Made by a program: the position numbers and the translations under genes
In this document: positions 36,500-44,740 of the stretch, in pieces
Numbering within the stretch: position 1 is the stretch's first letter
Layout of the letters: the number at the start of each line of letters is the position of its first letter
Assembly (NCBI GenBank): GCA_019973575.1
Contig: BPUI01000001.1
Coordinates: 1,810,342-1,874,341, forward strand
Reading direction: 5' to 3'
Length of the DNA stretch: 64,000 bases
Source: Gemmatimonadetes bacterium T265
GTDB taxonomy: Bacteria; Gemmatimonadota; Gemmatimonadetes; Gemmatimonadales; Gemmatimonadaceae
The notes under the pieces: generated by a model
What the model was told of the DNA's origin: nothing
Database searches by the model: none
The model's input: the letters and a program-made list of their open reading frames with translations, nothing else

Positions 36500-37099
36500 C
36501 TAGCGGAAAGCGAAGAACGAGCCGCCCGCGAGCAGGCCGACGCGGGCGGCCTTGGACGTGAAGTCGTAGCCCAGGTTCGCCTCGCCGCGGAGCGCGATGT
36601 TGGGGCGCACCGGAAGCTTGAGCCCGAGGCCGGCACCGAGCGTGGTCTGGTGCGCGCTGGTGCTTGCAACGTCGTCGACGCTGCCGCTGTGCGTGCCGGT
36701 GTAGTTGACGAACGGCCGCACGTAGGCGACGGTCGCGCCGGTGACGCCGGAGACGTACGTGGGCGCGCGGAAGTGGTACAGGACGCCGAGCTCGAGGTTG
36801 TAGCGGGACAGCGAGGCCGCGTCTTTCTGCTTCGAATAGTTGAAGCCGACGGCCGGCTCGACCTCGATCCGCGGGTTGTCGATCAGGCCGAAGAAGCCGA
36901 CGCGGAAGCGCTCGCCCGGGATGAAGAAGTTCGTGTACGAATACTTGCCGAGGCCAAAGTTGGCGCCGACGTCGGCGCCGAACTCGACCTTGGCGGGGTT
37001 GTTGACGATCGCGGCGTTCTGCGCGCGCGCCGCGGCCGGCAGCGCGATGGCGAGGACCGCAGCAGCCGGTGCAACACGAGCGATAATCGAAGTACGCAT
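36500..37099 (-). CDS. Outer-membrane beta-barrel protein
   Basis: 199 residues from ATG at 37099. Signal peptide TSIIARVAPAAAVLAIALPAAARAQ. The mature protein has alternating amphipathic strands (FGADVGANFGLGKYSYTNFF, RFRVGFFGLIDNPRIEVEPAVGFNYS, NLELGVLYHFRAPTYV, TTLGAGLGLKLPVRPNIALRGEANLGYDF) and ends GGSFFAFR, with the terminal aromatic pattern of barrels. About eight strands, OmpA/OmpX-like size. Function unknown. A 16-base palindrome upstream of it (37150-37165) may be an operator. Confidence 0.8.
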   Translation of the reverse strand: MRTSIIARVAPAAAVLAIALPAAARAQNAAIVNNPAKVEFGADVGANFGLGKYSYTNFFIPGERFRVGFFGLIDNPRIEVEPAVGFNYSKQKDAASLSRYNLELGVLYHFRAPTYVSGVTGATVAYVRPFVNYTGTHSGSVDDVASTSAHQTTLGAGLGLKLPVRPNIALRGEANLGYDFTSKAARVGLLAGGSFFAFR

Positions 37100-37149
37100 A
37101 TGAAAGTGCAGGGTGGTGAATGCGAGAGTTTGATGCCGAACTGAACAAT

Positions 37150-37165
37150 GACTGACCCGTCAGTC
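37150..37165. promoter_or_regulatory. Perfect palindrome GACTGAC-CC-GTCAGTC, candidate operator
   Basis: It lies 51-66 bases upstream of the beta-barrel start, the most AT-rich gap in this part of the window. On the minus strand TTGTTC follows the palindrome, with a loosely AT-rich box (AACTCT) about 17 bases later, a plausible -35/-10. TGACTGAC/GTCAGTCA halves are typical of TetR-family operators; no TetR gene is in the window. Confidence 0.5.
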
Positions 37166-37340
37166 GGTAACGTCTCTTTGGCAAAGTCTGGGCCGTTTCC
37201 CAGGCGCCGCCAAACTCATCGTGAGTCGCCCCCCAGCTCAAGCGACCCACGGAGTTACACGCACTATGCAGCGATTGTGCTGCACGGCACGAAGTACCTC
37301 GGGGAGCCGGCTGTCGTGATCGGCTGGCGTCAACACGATG

Positions 37341-37382
37341 AAAACGAACCGCGGGGCAGACCGGTGTTGGTCTGCCCCGCGG
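37341..37382 (-). terminator. Rho-independent terminator of htrA
   Basis: Perfect 14-base stem CCGCGGGGCAGACC / GGTCTGCCCCGCGG with a 6-base loop, followed on the minus strand by TTCGTTTTC. It lies about 120 bases after the htrA stop. A second hairpin, TGAGGCGG-ATGA-CCGCCTCA, sits at 37385-37404 directly before it. Confidence 0.85.
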
Positions 37383-37419
37383 GATGAGGCGGATGACCGC
37401 CTCACCTTGTTTGGTCGCC

Positions 37420-37439
37420 ACCCCTGCGTAGGCGGGGGT
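37420..37439. repeat. Short palindromic element (ACCCCTGC...GCGGGGGT)
   Basis: ACCCCTGC-GTAG-GCGGGGGT pairs with one mismatch. It is the third member of the C-run/G-run hairpin group with 8925-8952 and 33432-33482, in the htrA 3' region. Confidence 0.45.
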
Positions 37440-37502
37440 CCGCTCATGCCAGACGCAATTGCGCGGTGCCCGAGCCGCGCGCGGACCGCCCTGTTGCAGC
37501 GT

Positions 37503-39053
37503 CTACCGCGTCGGCAGCGGAATGTTCACGACACGCTGCTGATCGCGGTACGACACGAGCAGCGACACGACACCATTCGACGACGCAGCCGACAGCGTGC
37601 TCTGCAGCTCAGCCGCCGTGCGAATCGGGCGCGAGCCCGACGCGCTGAGCGCCGCGCGGATGACGTCGCCCTGCTGCAGCAACGCCGCCGACGGGCCGGT
37701 CGGGTCGACGTCGGTCACGACGAGCCCTTGGGGCGGGCCGGAGAGGCGGAACTGCTGCGCGATCTCTGCCGTCACCGGCGCGAGCTGGATGCCGAGCTTC
37801 GGTGCGGCGCTCCCGCGCTCCGGCGCGCTCGCCGGCGCTGCGGCGGTCTGCTCTTCGCGTGGCGCCTCGCTCAGCGTAACCGTCGCGGACCGCTGCGACC
37901 CGTAGCGCTGCGTCGTGAGCGAGACCGTGCTCCCCGGCGCCCGACCATAGATGGACCGCTGGAGAACGGCCACGCTCGCGACCGGCTGGCCATCGACCGC
38001 CGTGATGATGTCGCCGGGCTGAAGTCCGGCAGCACGCGCACCGCTCCCATCGCTCACCGATTGCACGAGCGCGCCACGGATTTGCGACAGCCCCGCCGCC
38101 TGCGCGTCGGCCGCCTTCACGTCGGTGATCGCGACGCCGAGCAGGGCGCGGCGTACGCGGCCGTACTTGAGGAACTGATCCATCGCCGTGCGCGCGAGCC
38201 CGACCGGCACCGCGAACCCGTACCCCGCGTACACGCCCGTCGGGCTCTCGATCGCGGAGTTGATCCCGACGACGCGCCCGGCCAGGTCGACGAGCGGGCC
38301 GCCCGAGTTGCCGGGGTTGATGACCGCGTCCGTCTGCAGAAAGTCGGCAACGGCGAGTTGCTGCCCTTCGAACAGGCTGTTCAGCTCGGCGCCGCGCTCC
38401 TTCGCCGAGATGATGCCGGTCGTCACCGTGGAGCGCAGCCCGAGCGGGTTCCCGATCGCGACCACCGGCTGGCCGACCTGGACCTGACGGTCGTCGCCGA
38501 GCGTCACCGTCGGGAAGTTCTGCCCATCGATCTTGATGAGCGCGACGTCGGTTGTCGGATCGCGGCCGATCACGCGGGCGGGGAAGATGCGACCGTCGGT
38601 GAGCGAGACAGTGATCTTGTCCGCATCCGCGACGACGTGGTTATTGGTCAGGATGTATCCGTCCGGGGCGACGAGAAACCCGGACCCTGACGCCCGCGCC
38701 GGGCCGCGCTGCTGCGGGTGCGAGAAGCCGGGGATTTCGGTGCCCGGCGGCAGCTGGAACCCGAACGGCAGCCCGCCGCCCTGTTCGCGGTTGGCGACGC
38801 GGCGCGGGATCTGGACCTCGATGTAGACCACCGCCGGGGTGACGCGGCGCGCGACGCCGACCACGCCGCTGTCCGCGCGCGGCGTGGCTTCGTCCACCCG
38901 AACACTCGGCGCGGCCGTCGTCTGCGCGGCGGTCGTCTGGCCGTCGGCCGGACGGCAACCGGAGAAGATCGCGGCACCACCGACGGCGGCGGTGAGGAGC
39001 GCGGCCGTCGCGGCTCGGCGACCGGCGGAACGTGACAGAGTCTGACGTGACAT
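37503..39053 (-). CDS. htrA: Do/DegP-type periplasmic serine protease
   Basis: 516 residues from ATG at 39053. Signal region with possible lipobox FSGC, then trypsin-like domain with SGSGFLVAPDGYILTNNHVVADAD (His near 139), TTDVALIKI (Asp) and TDAVINPGNSGGPLVD (Ser near 249), a Q/G loop (NSLFEGQQLAVADFLQ), and two PDZ domains (GVAITDVKAADAQ...AGLQPGDIITAVDGQPV; KLGIQLAPVTAEIAQQFRL...GDVIRAAL). It degrades misfolded envelope proteins and may act as chaperone. Monocistronic, with a strong terminator downstream. No GTTAGGC word is seen in it. Confidence 0.95.
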   Translation of the reverse strand: MSRQTLSRSAGRRAATAALLTAAVGGAAIFSGCRPADGQTTAAQTTAAPSVRVDEATPRADSGVVGVARRVTPAVVYIEVQIPRRVANREQGGGLPFGFQLPPGTEIPGFSHPQQRGPARASGSGFLVAPDGYILTNNHVVADADKITVSLTDGRIFPARVIGRDPTTDVALIKIDGQNFPTVTLGDDRQVQVGQPVVAIGNPLGLRSTVTTGIISAKERGAELNSLFEGQQLAVADFLQTDAVINPGNSGGPLVDLAGRVVGINSAIESPTGVYAGYGFAVPVGLARTAMDQFLKYGRVRRALLGVAITDVKAADAQAAGLSQIRGALVQSVSDGSGARAAGLQPGDIITAVDGQPVASVAVLQRSIYGRAPGSTVSLTTQRYGSQRSATVTLSEAPREEQTAAAPASAPERGSAAPKLGIQLAPVTAEIAQQFRLSGPPQGLVVTDVDPTGPSAALLQQGDVIRAALSASGSRPIRTAAELQSTLSAASSNGVVSLLVSYRDQQRVVNIPLPTR

Positions 39054-39142
39054 CGGGGACGCTGAGCGGGCGACGGGGCGGAAAGTCGACAACGCGTGGC
39101 CGCGCTGCGGGTTCCATACCACGCGCGAGGACGACCGACTGC

Positions 39143-39700
39143 TTACGAGTCCTCGGGATCGCGGGGCGACGACCACGATCGTACCCGTGAACGCGACCCA
39201 CGTTGCGCGGCACGTCGCGCGGCGCATCCGCCGTCGTGCGCCGGCCGCCGCGCCCTACCGCTCACGTGTAGAGATGGCCCGATCGGCGGCACCGCGCCGG
39301 AGAACAGGACGGCGTCGCCGTAGACGAAGCCGACCGCGGGGTCTCGCTCGATCTCGTCGACGAGCCAGGCGAGTGCGGTCGGGACGAGCAGGTCGTCGTC
39401 GTCGAGGAAGAGCAGGTACGCGCTCGTCGCGAGTGCCGCCCCGGCGTTGCGCGCGGCCGACATGCCCGCGTTCGCCTGGCGCACGTAGCGGATGCGCCCC
39501 GCCTGCGCGAGCGGCGCCAGGCGCGCCGCGGTGTCGTCGGGCGAGCCGTCGTCCACGACGATGACCTCGCGCGGCGGCCGCGTCTGGCCGAACACCGAGT
39601 CGAGCGCCGCCTGCAGATACTCGGCGCGCCGGTAGGTCGGGATCACGACGCTGACCGCGGCGGGGGGGGGCAATTGTCGGCGTCGTCGCGGAGCAAACAT
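39143..39700 (-). pseudogene. Truncated family-2 glycosyltransferase
   Basis: 185 residues from ATG at 39700. Residues 15-140 are a good GT2 nucleotide-binding half: VSVVIPTYRRAEYLQAALDSVFGQTRPPREVIVVDDGSPDDTA, AGMSAARNAGAALATSAYLLFLDDDDLL with the DxD (DDDD). After SGAVPPIGPSLHV the frame turns into a low-complexity Arg/Ala/Ser tail without the acceptor-binding second half, about 100-150 residues short of a normal enzyme. A deletion or frameshift has probably removed the rest. It could still be expressed; no partner genes for a glycan pathway are nearby. Confidence 0.65.
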
Positions 39701-39755
39701 ACTACGGGCCGACTACGGCCCGAAGACCGACGTCGCCCGCGGCGGTCGCGGCCCG

Positions 39756-40439
39756 CTACCCGTGGCGCAGCACCGCCCAGACGTGGCACGCGCTGCCGCC
39801 CGCCACGAACAGATGCCAGACCGCGTGCCCGTACCGCACCCGCCAGTCCGTCGCGTAAAAGGCCACGCCGGCCGTGTAGCACACCCCGCCCGCGACCAGC
39901 CACCCCACCCCTGCCGGCGACACCCGCTCGAGCAGCGGCTTGAGCGCCACGAGCGCCAGCCATCCCATCCCGACGTACATCCACGTCGACAGCCGCGGCC
40001 ACCGGAACCCCCAGCGCAGCTTCGCCACGATCCCGACCGCCGCGAGTGCCCACTCGGCCGCGAACAGGCTCCACCCCCACGCCCCGCGCAGCGCGCCTAA
40101 CAAGAACGGCGTGTACGTCCCGGCGATCAGCAGGTAGATCGCCGCGTGGTCCAGCGTGCGGAGCCGCTCTTTGCGCCGCGCCCGCCGGCCGTCGTGCGGC
40201 GCCGACGGGTCGGCGGGCGCGCCGGGGCAGAGGTGGTAGAGCGTGGAGGTCAGGTACATGGTCACGAGCGTCGCCGCAAACACCGTCGCACCCGCGACGT
40301 GCCAGCCGTCCGCGCCGCGCCGCACGGTCGCGCCGACGACGAGTGGGCCCGCGACCGCGGCCGCGGCGAGGCCAAGTCCGTGCGTTAGGCCGTTGACGAG
40401 TTCCTCGGGCGGCGATTGTGGGCGACCCCGGACGAGCAT
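39756..40439 (-). CDS. Hemolysin III / PAQR-type membrane protein
   Basis: 227 residues from ATG at 40439. Seven-helix YqfA/HlyIII family: PPEELVNGLTHGLGLAAAA (first motif with E..N..TH), MYLTSTLYHLCPG (S...H), LRTLDHAAIYLLIAGTYTPFLLGALRG (the DH-A-IYLLIAGTYTP signature), and GHAVWHLFVAGGSACHVWAVL (H..WH...G...H). The His residues likely bind zinc. TrhA-type proteins are implicated in membrane energetics rather than haemolysis. Internal loop with DGRRARRKERLR is longer than usual. Confidence 0.93.
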   Translation of the reverse strand: MLVRGRPQSPPEELVNGLTHGLGLAAAAVAGPLVVGATVRRGADGWHVAGATVFAATLVTMYLTSTLYHLCPGAPADPSAPHDGRRARRKERLRTLDHAAIYLLIAGTYTPFLLGALRGAWGWSLFAAEWALAAVGIVAKLRWGFRWPRLSTWMYVGMGWLALVALKPLLERVSPAGVGWLVAGGVCYTAGVAFYATDWRVRYGHAVWHLFVAGGSACHVWAVLRHG

Positions 40440-40474
40440 CGGTAGCGCGGACGTTACAGGGAGATGACGAACTG

Positions 40475-40738
40475 ATGCACGACGACAGGCACTACGACGT
40501 TCCAGCCGCGAGCGCGTTTCGTGCCGCCGCGCCGGCGGTCGAGTACCGCCGCCCCGACCGGCCCGGCGACCGCGCCGGCCTCGCGCGGCTCGACGCGTCG
40601 TTGGAGACCGACGTCGTCTACGACCTCCGCGACGACGCACCCGCCATCCGCTTCTACCAGCGGCACGGCTTCGTCTGCTGCGGGCTGGACGCCACCCTCT
40701 ACGACCCGCGGACGGCGCCCGGCGCGGCCGAGCGTTAG
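40475..40738 (+). pseudogene. Remnant of a GNAT acetyltransferase
   Basis: 87 residues. An N-terminal EYRRPDRPGDRAGLARLDASLETDVVY resembles the first strand and helix of GNAT proteins, and it is joined directly to the C-terminal GNAT end DAPAIRFYQRHGFVCCGLDATLYD. The central acetyl-CoA-binding part (QxxGxG/A) is missing, so an internal deletion of about 80-100 residues seems to have occurred. The stop TAG shares one GTTAGGC word with the TAA stop of the convergent DUF2383 gene. Confidence 0.6.
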
Positions 40739-41199
40739 GCCGTGGCCTTCCCCCGGTCCTGCCGCAGCCACTCCGCGACCTGGTTGTGATGCCGCTGGAT
40801 CACCGCCCAGTTCCGTTCGACCACCGCGCGCGTCTCCGGGGCGAGCGCCTCGCGCAGCGCGAGCGCGTAGTTCCGCTCGGCCTGGTCCAGCCCGCTCTCG
40901 ACCTCGCTGAGCGTCGCGCTGTCGTCCTGCCCCGAGACGGCCGACTTCACGTTCTGCAGCGCGCGCCGCGCCTTCGCCTCGAACTTCCCCCCCGACTCGG
41001 GGTCGGCGCCGAGCCGCCGGATCTCCGCCTCGAACTCGGCCGCCTGCGTCGCGGTCTCGTTCGCGAACTCGCCGAGCGCGGCCTTGATGTCGGCCCGCCG
41101 GACCGACTCGGCCGCGTCACGGTAGTTCTGCGCGCCGTCGCGCGAGCCGGTGAGCAACTCGTTCAGCGCGTCGACCGCGCCGGAATCCTGGGACGCCAT
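40735..41199 (-). CDS. PA2169-type four-helix-bundle protein (DUF2383)
   Basis: 154 residues from ATG at 41199. SGAVDALNELLTGSRDGAQNYRDAAESV, then helices with LGEFANETATQAAEFEAEIRRLGADPE, SDL-like middle AKARRALQNVKSAVSG, and SEVESGLDQAERNYALALREALAPETRAVVERNWAVIQRHHNQVAEW. This is the ferritin-like four-helix family with conserved E and H positions, possibly metal-binding and stress-induced. Its stop codon overlaps that of the convergent GNAT remnant within one heptamer. Confidence 0.88.
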   Translation of the reverse strand: MASQDSGAVDALNELLTGSRDGAQNYRDAAESVRRADIKAALGEFANETATQAAEFEAEIRRLGADPESGGKFEAKARRALQNVKSAVSGQDDSATLSEVESGLDQAERNYALALREALAPETRAVVERNWAVIQRHHNQVAEWLRQDRGKATA

Positions 41200-41249
41200 G
41201 TGGGACCTCTGCGGAGTGGGGGAGCGTCGCGCGCGGTCGGCGCCGCCGG

Positions 41250-41846
41250 TCAGAGCGGGGCGAACAGCTCCGCGAGCGCGTAGCGGAACGGCACCGCCGC
41301 GCCGGCGGGTTCCCACACGAGCGCTTCGGTCTCGACGTGCGGCGTCTCGTCGTGCGGCCGCCAGACCTCGGCGTGGCGTCGGTCGCCGTCGATGACCCAG
41401 TAGAGTGGCACGCCGCGCGATTGGTACAGCGCGCGTTTCGTGAATCGGTCGCCTCGGCGGCTGCTCTTGCTCAACACTTCGGCGCAGAGCAGCGGGACGG
41501 TGAGCTTGAACCAGTCGAGTTCCCGCATCTCGCCCATCGACGCCGCCCAGACGTCGGGCATCGTGTACGTGTCCCGACGCTGGAACGTGAACTTGGACTC
41601 CAACCCGGACACGTACCCTGCCGTGGGCTCGGTGAGGGCATACAGGCGGAGCGCGAACACCAAGCGGTCAACAATTATCTGATGCCAGAGCCGCGGCGGC
41701 ATCGTGACGAGGAGCTCGCCGTAGACCGTCTCGTACCGCACGCCGGTACCCCGCGCCGCGTCGTTGAGCGCGTCGACCATCTCTGTGGTGTGGAACACCG
41801 GCCTGGTCCGCCGCCGGGGCGCGTCGGTACGGGACGAGGTAGCCAT
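41250..41846 (-). CDS. Uma2 family endonuclease, copy 2
   Basis: 198 residues from ATG at 41846. Uma2 core: RYETVYGELLVTMPPRLWHQIIVDRL, a strand with DTYTMPDVWAA (Asp), VPLLCAEVLSKSSRRGDRFTKRALYQSRGVPLYWVIDGDRRHAEVWRP (Glu, Lys, and terminal strand). C-terminal FRYALAELFAPL. The sequence after the Glu reads LSKSS instead of LSPSx. Lies 51 bases after the DUF2383 start, same strand; likely independent. Confidence 0.85.
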   Translation of the reverse strand: MATSSRTDAPRRRTRPVFHTTEMVDALNDAARGTGVRYETVYGELLVTMPPRLWHQIIVDRLVFALRLYALTEPTAGYVSGLESKFTFQRRDTYTMPDVWAASMGEMRELDWFKLTVPLLCAEVLSKSSRRGDRFTKRALYQSRGVPLYWVIDGDRRHAEVWRPHDETPHVETEALVWEPAGAAVPFRYALAELFAPL

Positions 41847-42013
41847 GCACGTATCATCGGCTCGGCGCGGAGAGGCGGCAAGAGGAGGCGGAACTCGCGT
41901 CACCCCCCGACGGTAGCCGCCCGCCGCTCGACGGCGTGCATCATTTTGTTGCACAGTGGGCCGAAACGACGCGCGGGCGGCACGATGCGGCCCGCGCGTG
42001 ACCGTGCGGGGGC

Positions 42014-43255
42014 CTACGCCGCCCGCCGCGCCGCCGGCCGCGCCTCGCCCACCGCGAGCCCCGCCGCGGGCGCCGCGCGGAGCGTCACCGCGGCGACCTC
42101 CGGGTACGCCCCGATCCGGAACGGCACCCCCCAGAACCCGGTCCCCGGGTGCACGTAGAGCAGCGCGTCCCCGCGCTGGTAGCCGCCCATCGCGTGCTCG
42201 AGGAACGGCGACGCCAGGCTCCACCCGCGACGCGGGAGCGCGAACTGCCCCCAGTGCGTGTGCCCGCTCAGCGTCAGCGCCGCCCCCCGCTCCGCGAGCG
42301 CGGGCCAGAGCGCCGGGTTGTGCGCGAACGCGACCACGGGCACCCCGGCCGGCACGCGCGCGAACGCCCGCCCGAGGTCCACCGCCGCCGACTCCGCGCC
42401 GCCCGGCGTCTCGACGACGCGCCGCTGCGCGCCCGCGCCCCCCGCGGCCGGGTCGCCGGTGCCTAACAATGCGAGCGAGGCGCCGCCGCGCCGGACGACG
42501 TGCACGTCGTTGACGAGCACCTTGCCCGTCGTGAGCCGCCTGAGCCCCGCGGCCACCGCCGCCCACCCCGCGTACACGTCGTGGTTGCCGGGAATCAGCA
42601 CCGTGCCGAGCTGCGGGGCGGCGAGCGCCTGAAGCTCGCCGACCCAGGCCGCGAAGCCCGCCACGTCCTCCGCGCGGTCGTCGACGAGGTCGCCCGTGAG
42701 CACGACGAGGTCGGGGCGGAGCCCCGCCGCCGCGCGCGCCGCGCGCGCAAGAAAGTGCCGCGACGTCTGCGGCCCCACGTGCAGGTCCGAGAGCTGCACG
42801 ACGCGCAACCCGTCGAACGCCGCCGGCAATCCGGGCACCCGGGCCTCGACCTCGCGCACGACCAGCCGGCGCGAGCCGAGCCAGCCGACGAAGGAGGCCA
42901 ACGCGCCGACGGCGAGCGCGACCACGGCGGCCCACCGCCCGGCCTCGAGCGCGTGCCCAAACGCCGCGCCCACCAAGAGGCCCACGAGCGCCACCGCCGC
43001 GACGATCGGCAGCAGGAGCTGCGCGTACAGCGTCGGGCGGACGACGAACAGCCGGAACGCCGCCGTCGGGTAGCGCCGCCACGCGCCGCGCCGCGCGAGG
43101 AAGGCCACGAGCGGCGCGGTCGTGTACGCCGCGACGAGCGTCGTGGCGACGCCGAGCGCGGTGTGCGCGCCCGCCGCGAGCGCGATGAGCAGCCCCCACG
43201 AGGCGATCAGGTAGGCCGCGAGGCGCACGACGGCGGGCGGGAGGCGGGTGCCCAT
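42014..43255 (-). CDS. Membrane-anchored metallophosphoesterase
   Basis: 413 residues from ATG at 43255. Four N-terminal helices (to about 125), then a calcineurin-like domain: RVVQLSDLHVGPQTSRHFL (D-x-H), VVLTGDLVDDRAED (GD), TVLIPGNHDVYAG (GNHD), VVAFAHNPALWP (H) and LSGHTHWGQFALP (GHTH). This is the YkuE/LpxH-like branch with membrane anchor. The active site probably faces the cytoplasm. Substrate unknown; nucleotide or lipid phosphoesters are possible. Confidence 0.9.
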   Translation of the reverse strand: MGTRLPPAVVRLAAYLIASWGLLIALAAGAHTALGVATTLVAAYTTAPLVAFLARRGAWRRYPTAAFRLFVVRPTLYAQLLLPIVAAVALVGLLVGAAFGHALEAGRWAAVVALAVGALASFVGWLGSRRLVVREVEARVPGLPAAFDGLRVVQLSDLHVGPQTSRHFLARAARAAAGLRPDLVVLTGDLVDDRAEDVAGFAAWVGELQALAAPQLGTVLIPGNHDVYAGWAAVAAGLRRLTTGKVLVNDVHVVRRGGASLALLGTGDPAAGGAGAQRRVVETPGGAESAAVDLGRAFARVPAGVPVVAFAHNPALWPALAERGAALTLSGHTHWGQFALPRRGWSLASPFLEHAMGGYQRGDALLYVHPGTGFWGVPFRIGAYPEVAAVTLRAAPAAGLAVGEARPAARRAA

Positions 43256-43317
43256 GCGCGTCCTACCCCGCAGGCCGCGCGCCGGCCCGGCGCGCCCGCG
43301 CGCGACGCGTCGCCGCG

Positions 43318-44031
43318 TTACGCATCACGGCGCACCGCGCCGCCCGCGTCCAGCACGTAGCGCGTGAGCCCCGCCACGGTGCGGATCCCCAGCTTTCGCA
43401 TCAGGCTCTCGCGGTGCGTCTCGACGGTGCGGTGGCTGATGCCGAGTTCGGCGGCGATCTCCTTGTTCGTCGCGCCGCGGGCGATCCCGTCGAGCACGTC
43501 GCGCTCGCGCGCGGTGAGCACGCCGAGCGGCGGGGCGCCCGTCGCGTGCGGCGCGTCGCCCGCGCCGTCCGCTCCGTCCGCGCGCTCGGCGCCGCCAGCC
43601 GGGGGTGCGGACATGCCGCTGAGGCCGAGCGCGGCGGGGGTGCTGAAGTACGTCCCGCCGGCGTGCACCGCACGCACCGCGAGGCGCAGCTCGGCGGCCG
43701 CGGAATCCTTCAGCAGGTACCCGCTTGCCCCCGCGCGCACCCCCTCGCGCACGTACTCCGCGTTGTCGTGCATCGAGAGAATGAGCACGCGCGTTCCGGG
43801 CACCGCGGCGCGGAGCTTGGGCGCGACCCGGAGCCCGCTCTCCCCGGGCATCGTCACGTCGAGCACCACGACGTCGGGTCGGTGCGCGGCCGCGAGCGTC
43901 AGGGCCTGCTCCCCGTTCGCCGCCTCGGCCACGACCTCGAATCCCGGCTCGCCCGCGAGCACGTGGCGGATGCCCTCGCGCACGACGGCGTGGTCGTCGC
44001 AGACGAGGACGCGGATCGGCGGTGCGGTCAC
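43318..44031 (-). CDS. NarL/FixJ-type response regulator
   Basis: 237 residues from GTG at 44031, overlapping the Uma2 stop (GTGA). Receiver: IRVLVCDDHAVVREGIRHVL (DD pair), VVVLDVTMPGESGL (phospho-Asp), ILSMHDNAEYV (Thr/Ser position as S), GYLLKDSA (Lys). A disordered linker (SAPPAGGAERADGADGAGDAPHATG) of about 40 residues, longer than usual, precedes the LuxR HTH: LTARERDVLDGIARGATNKEIAAELGISHRTVETHRESLMRKLG. The likely kinase partner is the NarX-like gene at 47169, 3 kb away on the same strand. Confidence 0.92.
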   Translation of the reverse strand: MTAPPIRVLVCDDHAVVREGIRHVLAGEPGFEVVAEAANGEQALTLAAAHRPDVVVLDVTMPGESGLRVAPKLRAAVPGTRVLILSMHDNAEYVREGVRAGASGYLLKDSAAAELRLAVRAVHAGGTYFSTPAALGLSGMSAPPAGGAERADGADGAGDAPHATGAPPLGVLTARERDVLDGIARGATNKEIAAELGISHRTVETHRESLMRKLGIRTVAGLTRYVLDAGGAVRRDA

Positions 44032-44648
44032 CCGGGCGTGCCGCCGCGGCGCGCCGCACGCGCGGGGGGCGGCGCCACGCCCTCGTAGATCTCGTCGAAG
44101 GTCATCGTCACAGAAACGCCGTCCGCACCGGGCGGGCACGGAAACGTGATCGCGCCACGTCCGACGAGGTCCGCCACGCGCCAGCTGCGGTCGTTGGGGT
44201 CCCGCGCGTACCACTCGACGCGGCGCTCGGGCTGGTGGACAATGACGTACGCTTCGAGCGAGTCGAGTGCGCGGTACGCGGCGCCTTTTTCGCGGCGATC
44301 GGTCCGTCGCGTGCTGAGCGAGAGCACCTCGACGAGTACGCAGGGCGCGGTTTCGACGTACGAGTCGGGGGAGCGTGGGCCGCACGCGACCATCACGTCC
44401 GGGTAGTACTCGCGCTCCGAGGTGACGACGAGTCGCACCGATTCGAATGATACGCGGCAAGACGACCCGCGCCTCGCCTCGCGCAAACGTGCGTAGATGT
44501 TGCCGGCGATCATGTTGTGATCGAGGCTCTCGCCCGACATCGCGTACGCCCGGCCGTCCACGTACTCGTGCCGGACGTCTGAACGGCGCTCGCGGGCGCG
44601 GTACTCCTCGACCGTGAGCAGCGGGCGGAGAGCGAAGGCCGTCGTCAT
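44028..44648 (-). CDS. Uma2 family endonuclease, copy 3
   Basis: 206 residues from ATG at 44648. LTVEEYRARERRSDVRHEYVDGRAYAMSGESLDHNMIAGNIYARL is the N-terminal Uma2 module; YYPDVMVACG (Asp), APCVLVEVLSLSTRRTDRREKGAAYRALDSLEAYVIVHQ (Glu, Lys). The Uma2 LSPST is LSLST here. Most similar in layout to copy 1 at 13336. The stop codon overlaps the response-regulator start through GTGA, so the two are translated together. Confidence 0.86.
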   Translation of the reverse strand: MTTAFALRPLLTVEEYRARERRSDVRHEYVDGRAYAMSGESLDHNMIAGNIYARLREARRGSSCRVSFESVRLVVTSEREYYPDVMVACGPRSPDSYVETAPCVLVEVLSLSTRRTDRREKGAAYRALDSLEAYVIVHQPERRVEWYARDPNDRSWRVADLVGRGAITFPCPPGADGVSVTMTFDEIYEGVAPPPARAARRGGTPG

Positions 44649-44740
44649 GCGGGCAAGCTACCGCCGAGCGGGAAGCCCGGAAAGCGACGCGCGCCGTGCC
44701 CCGGCTGTAAGATGTCGCAGGCCTTCCCGCCATCCGTCGC

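Larger units (their letters stand above)
37166..37502. other. Gene-free stretch between the beta-barrel and htrA
   Basis: With the operator region this gap is just over 400 bases, the longest in the window. It holds three hairpins (37349-37382, 37385-37404, 37420-37439) and no convincing gene on either strand. The short open frames here lack a start with a ribosome site and any recognisable product. Confidence 0.6.
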
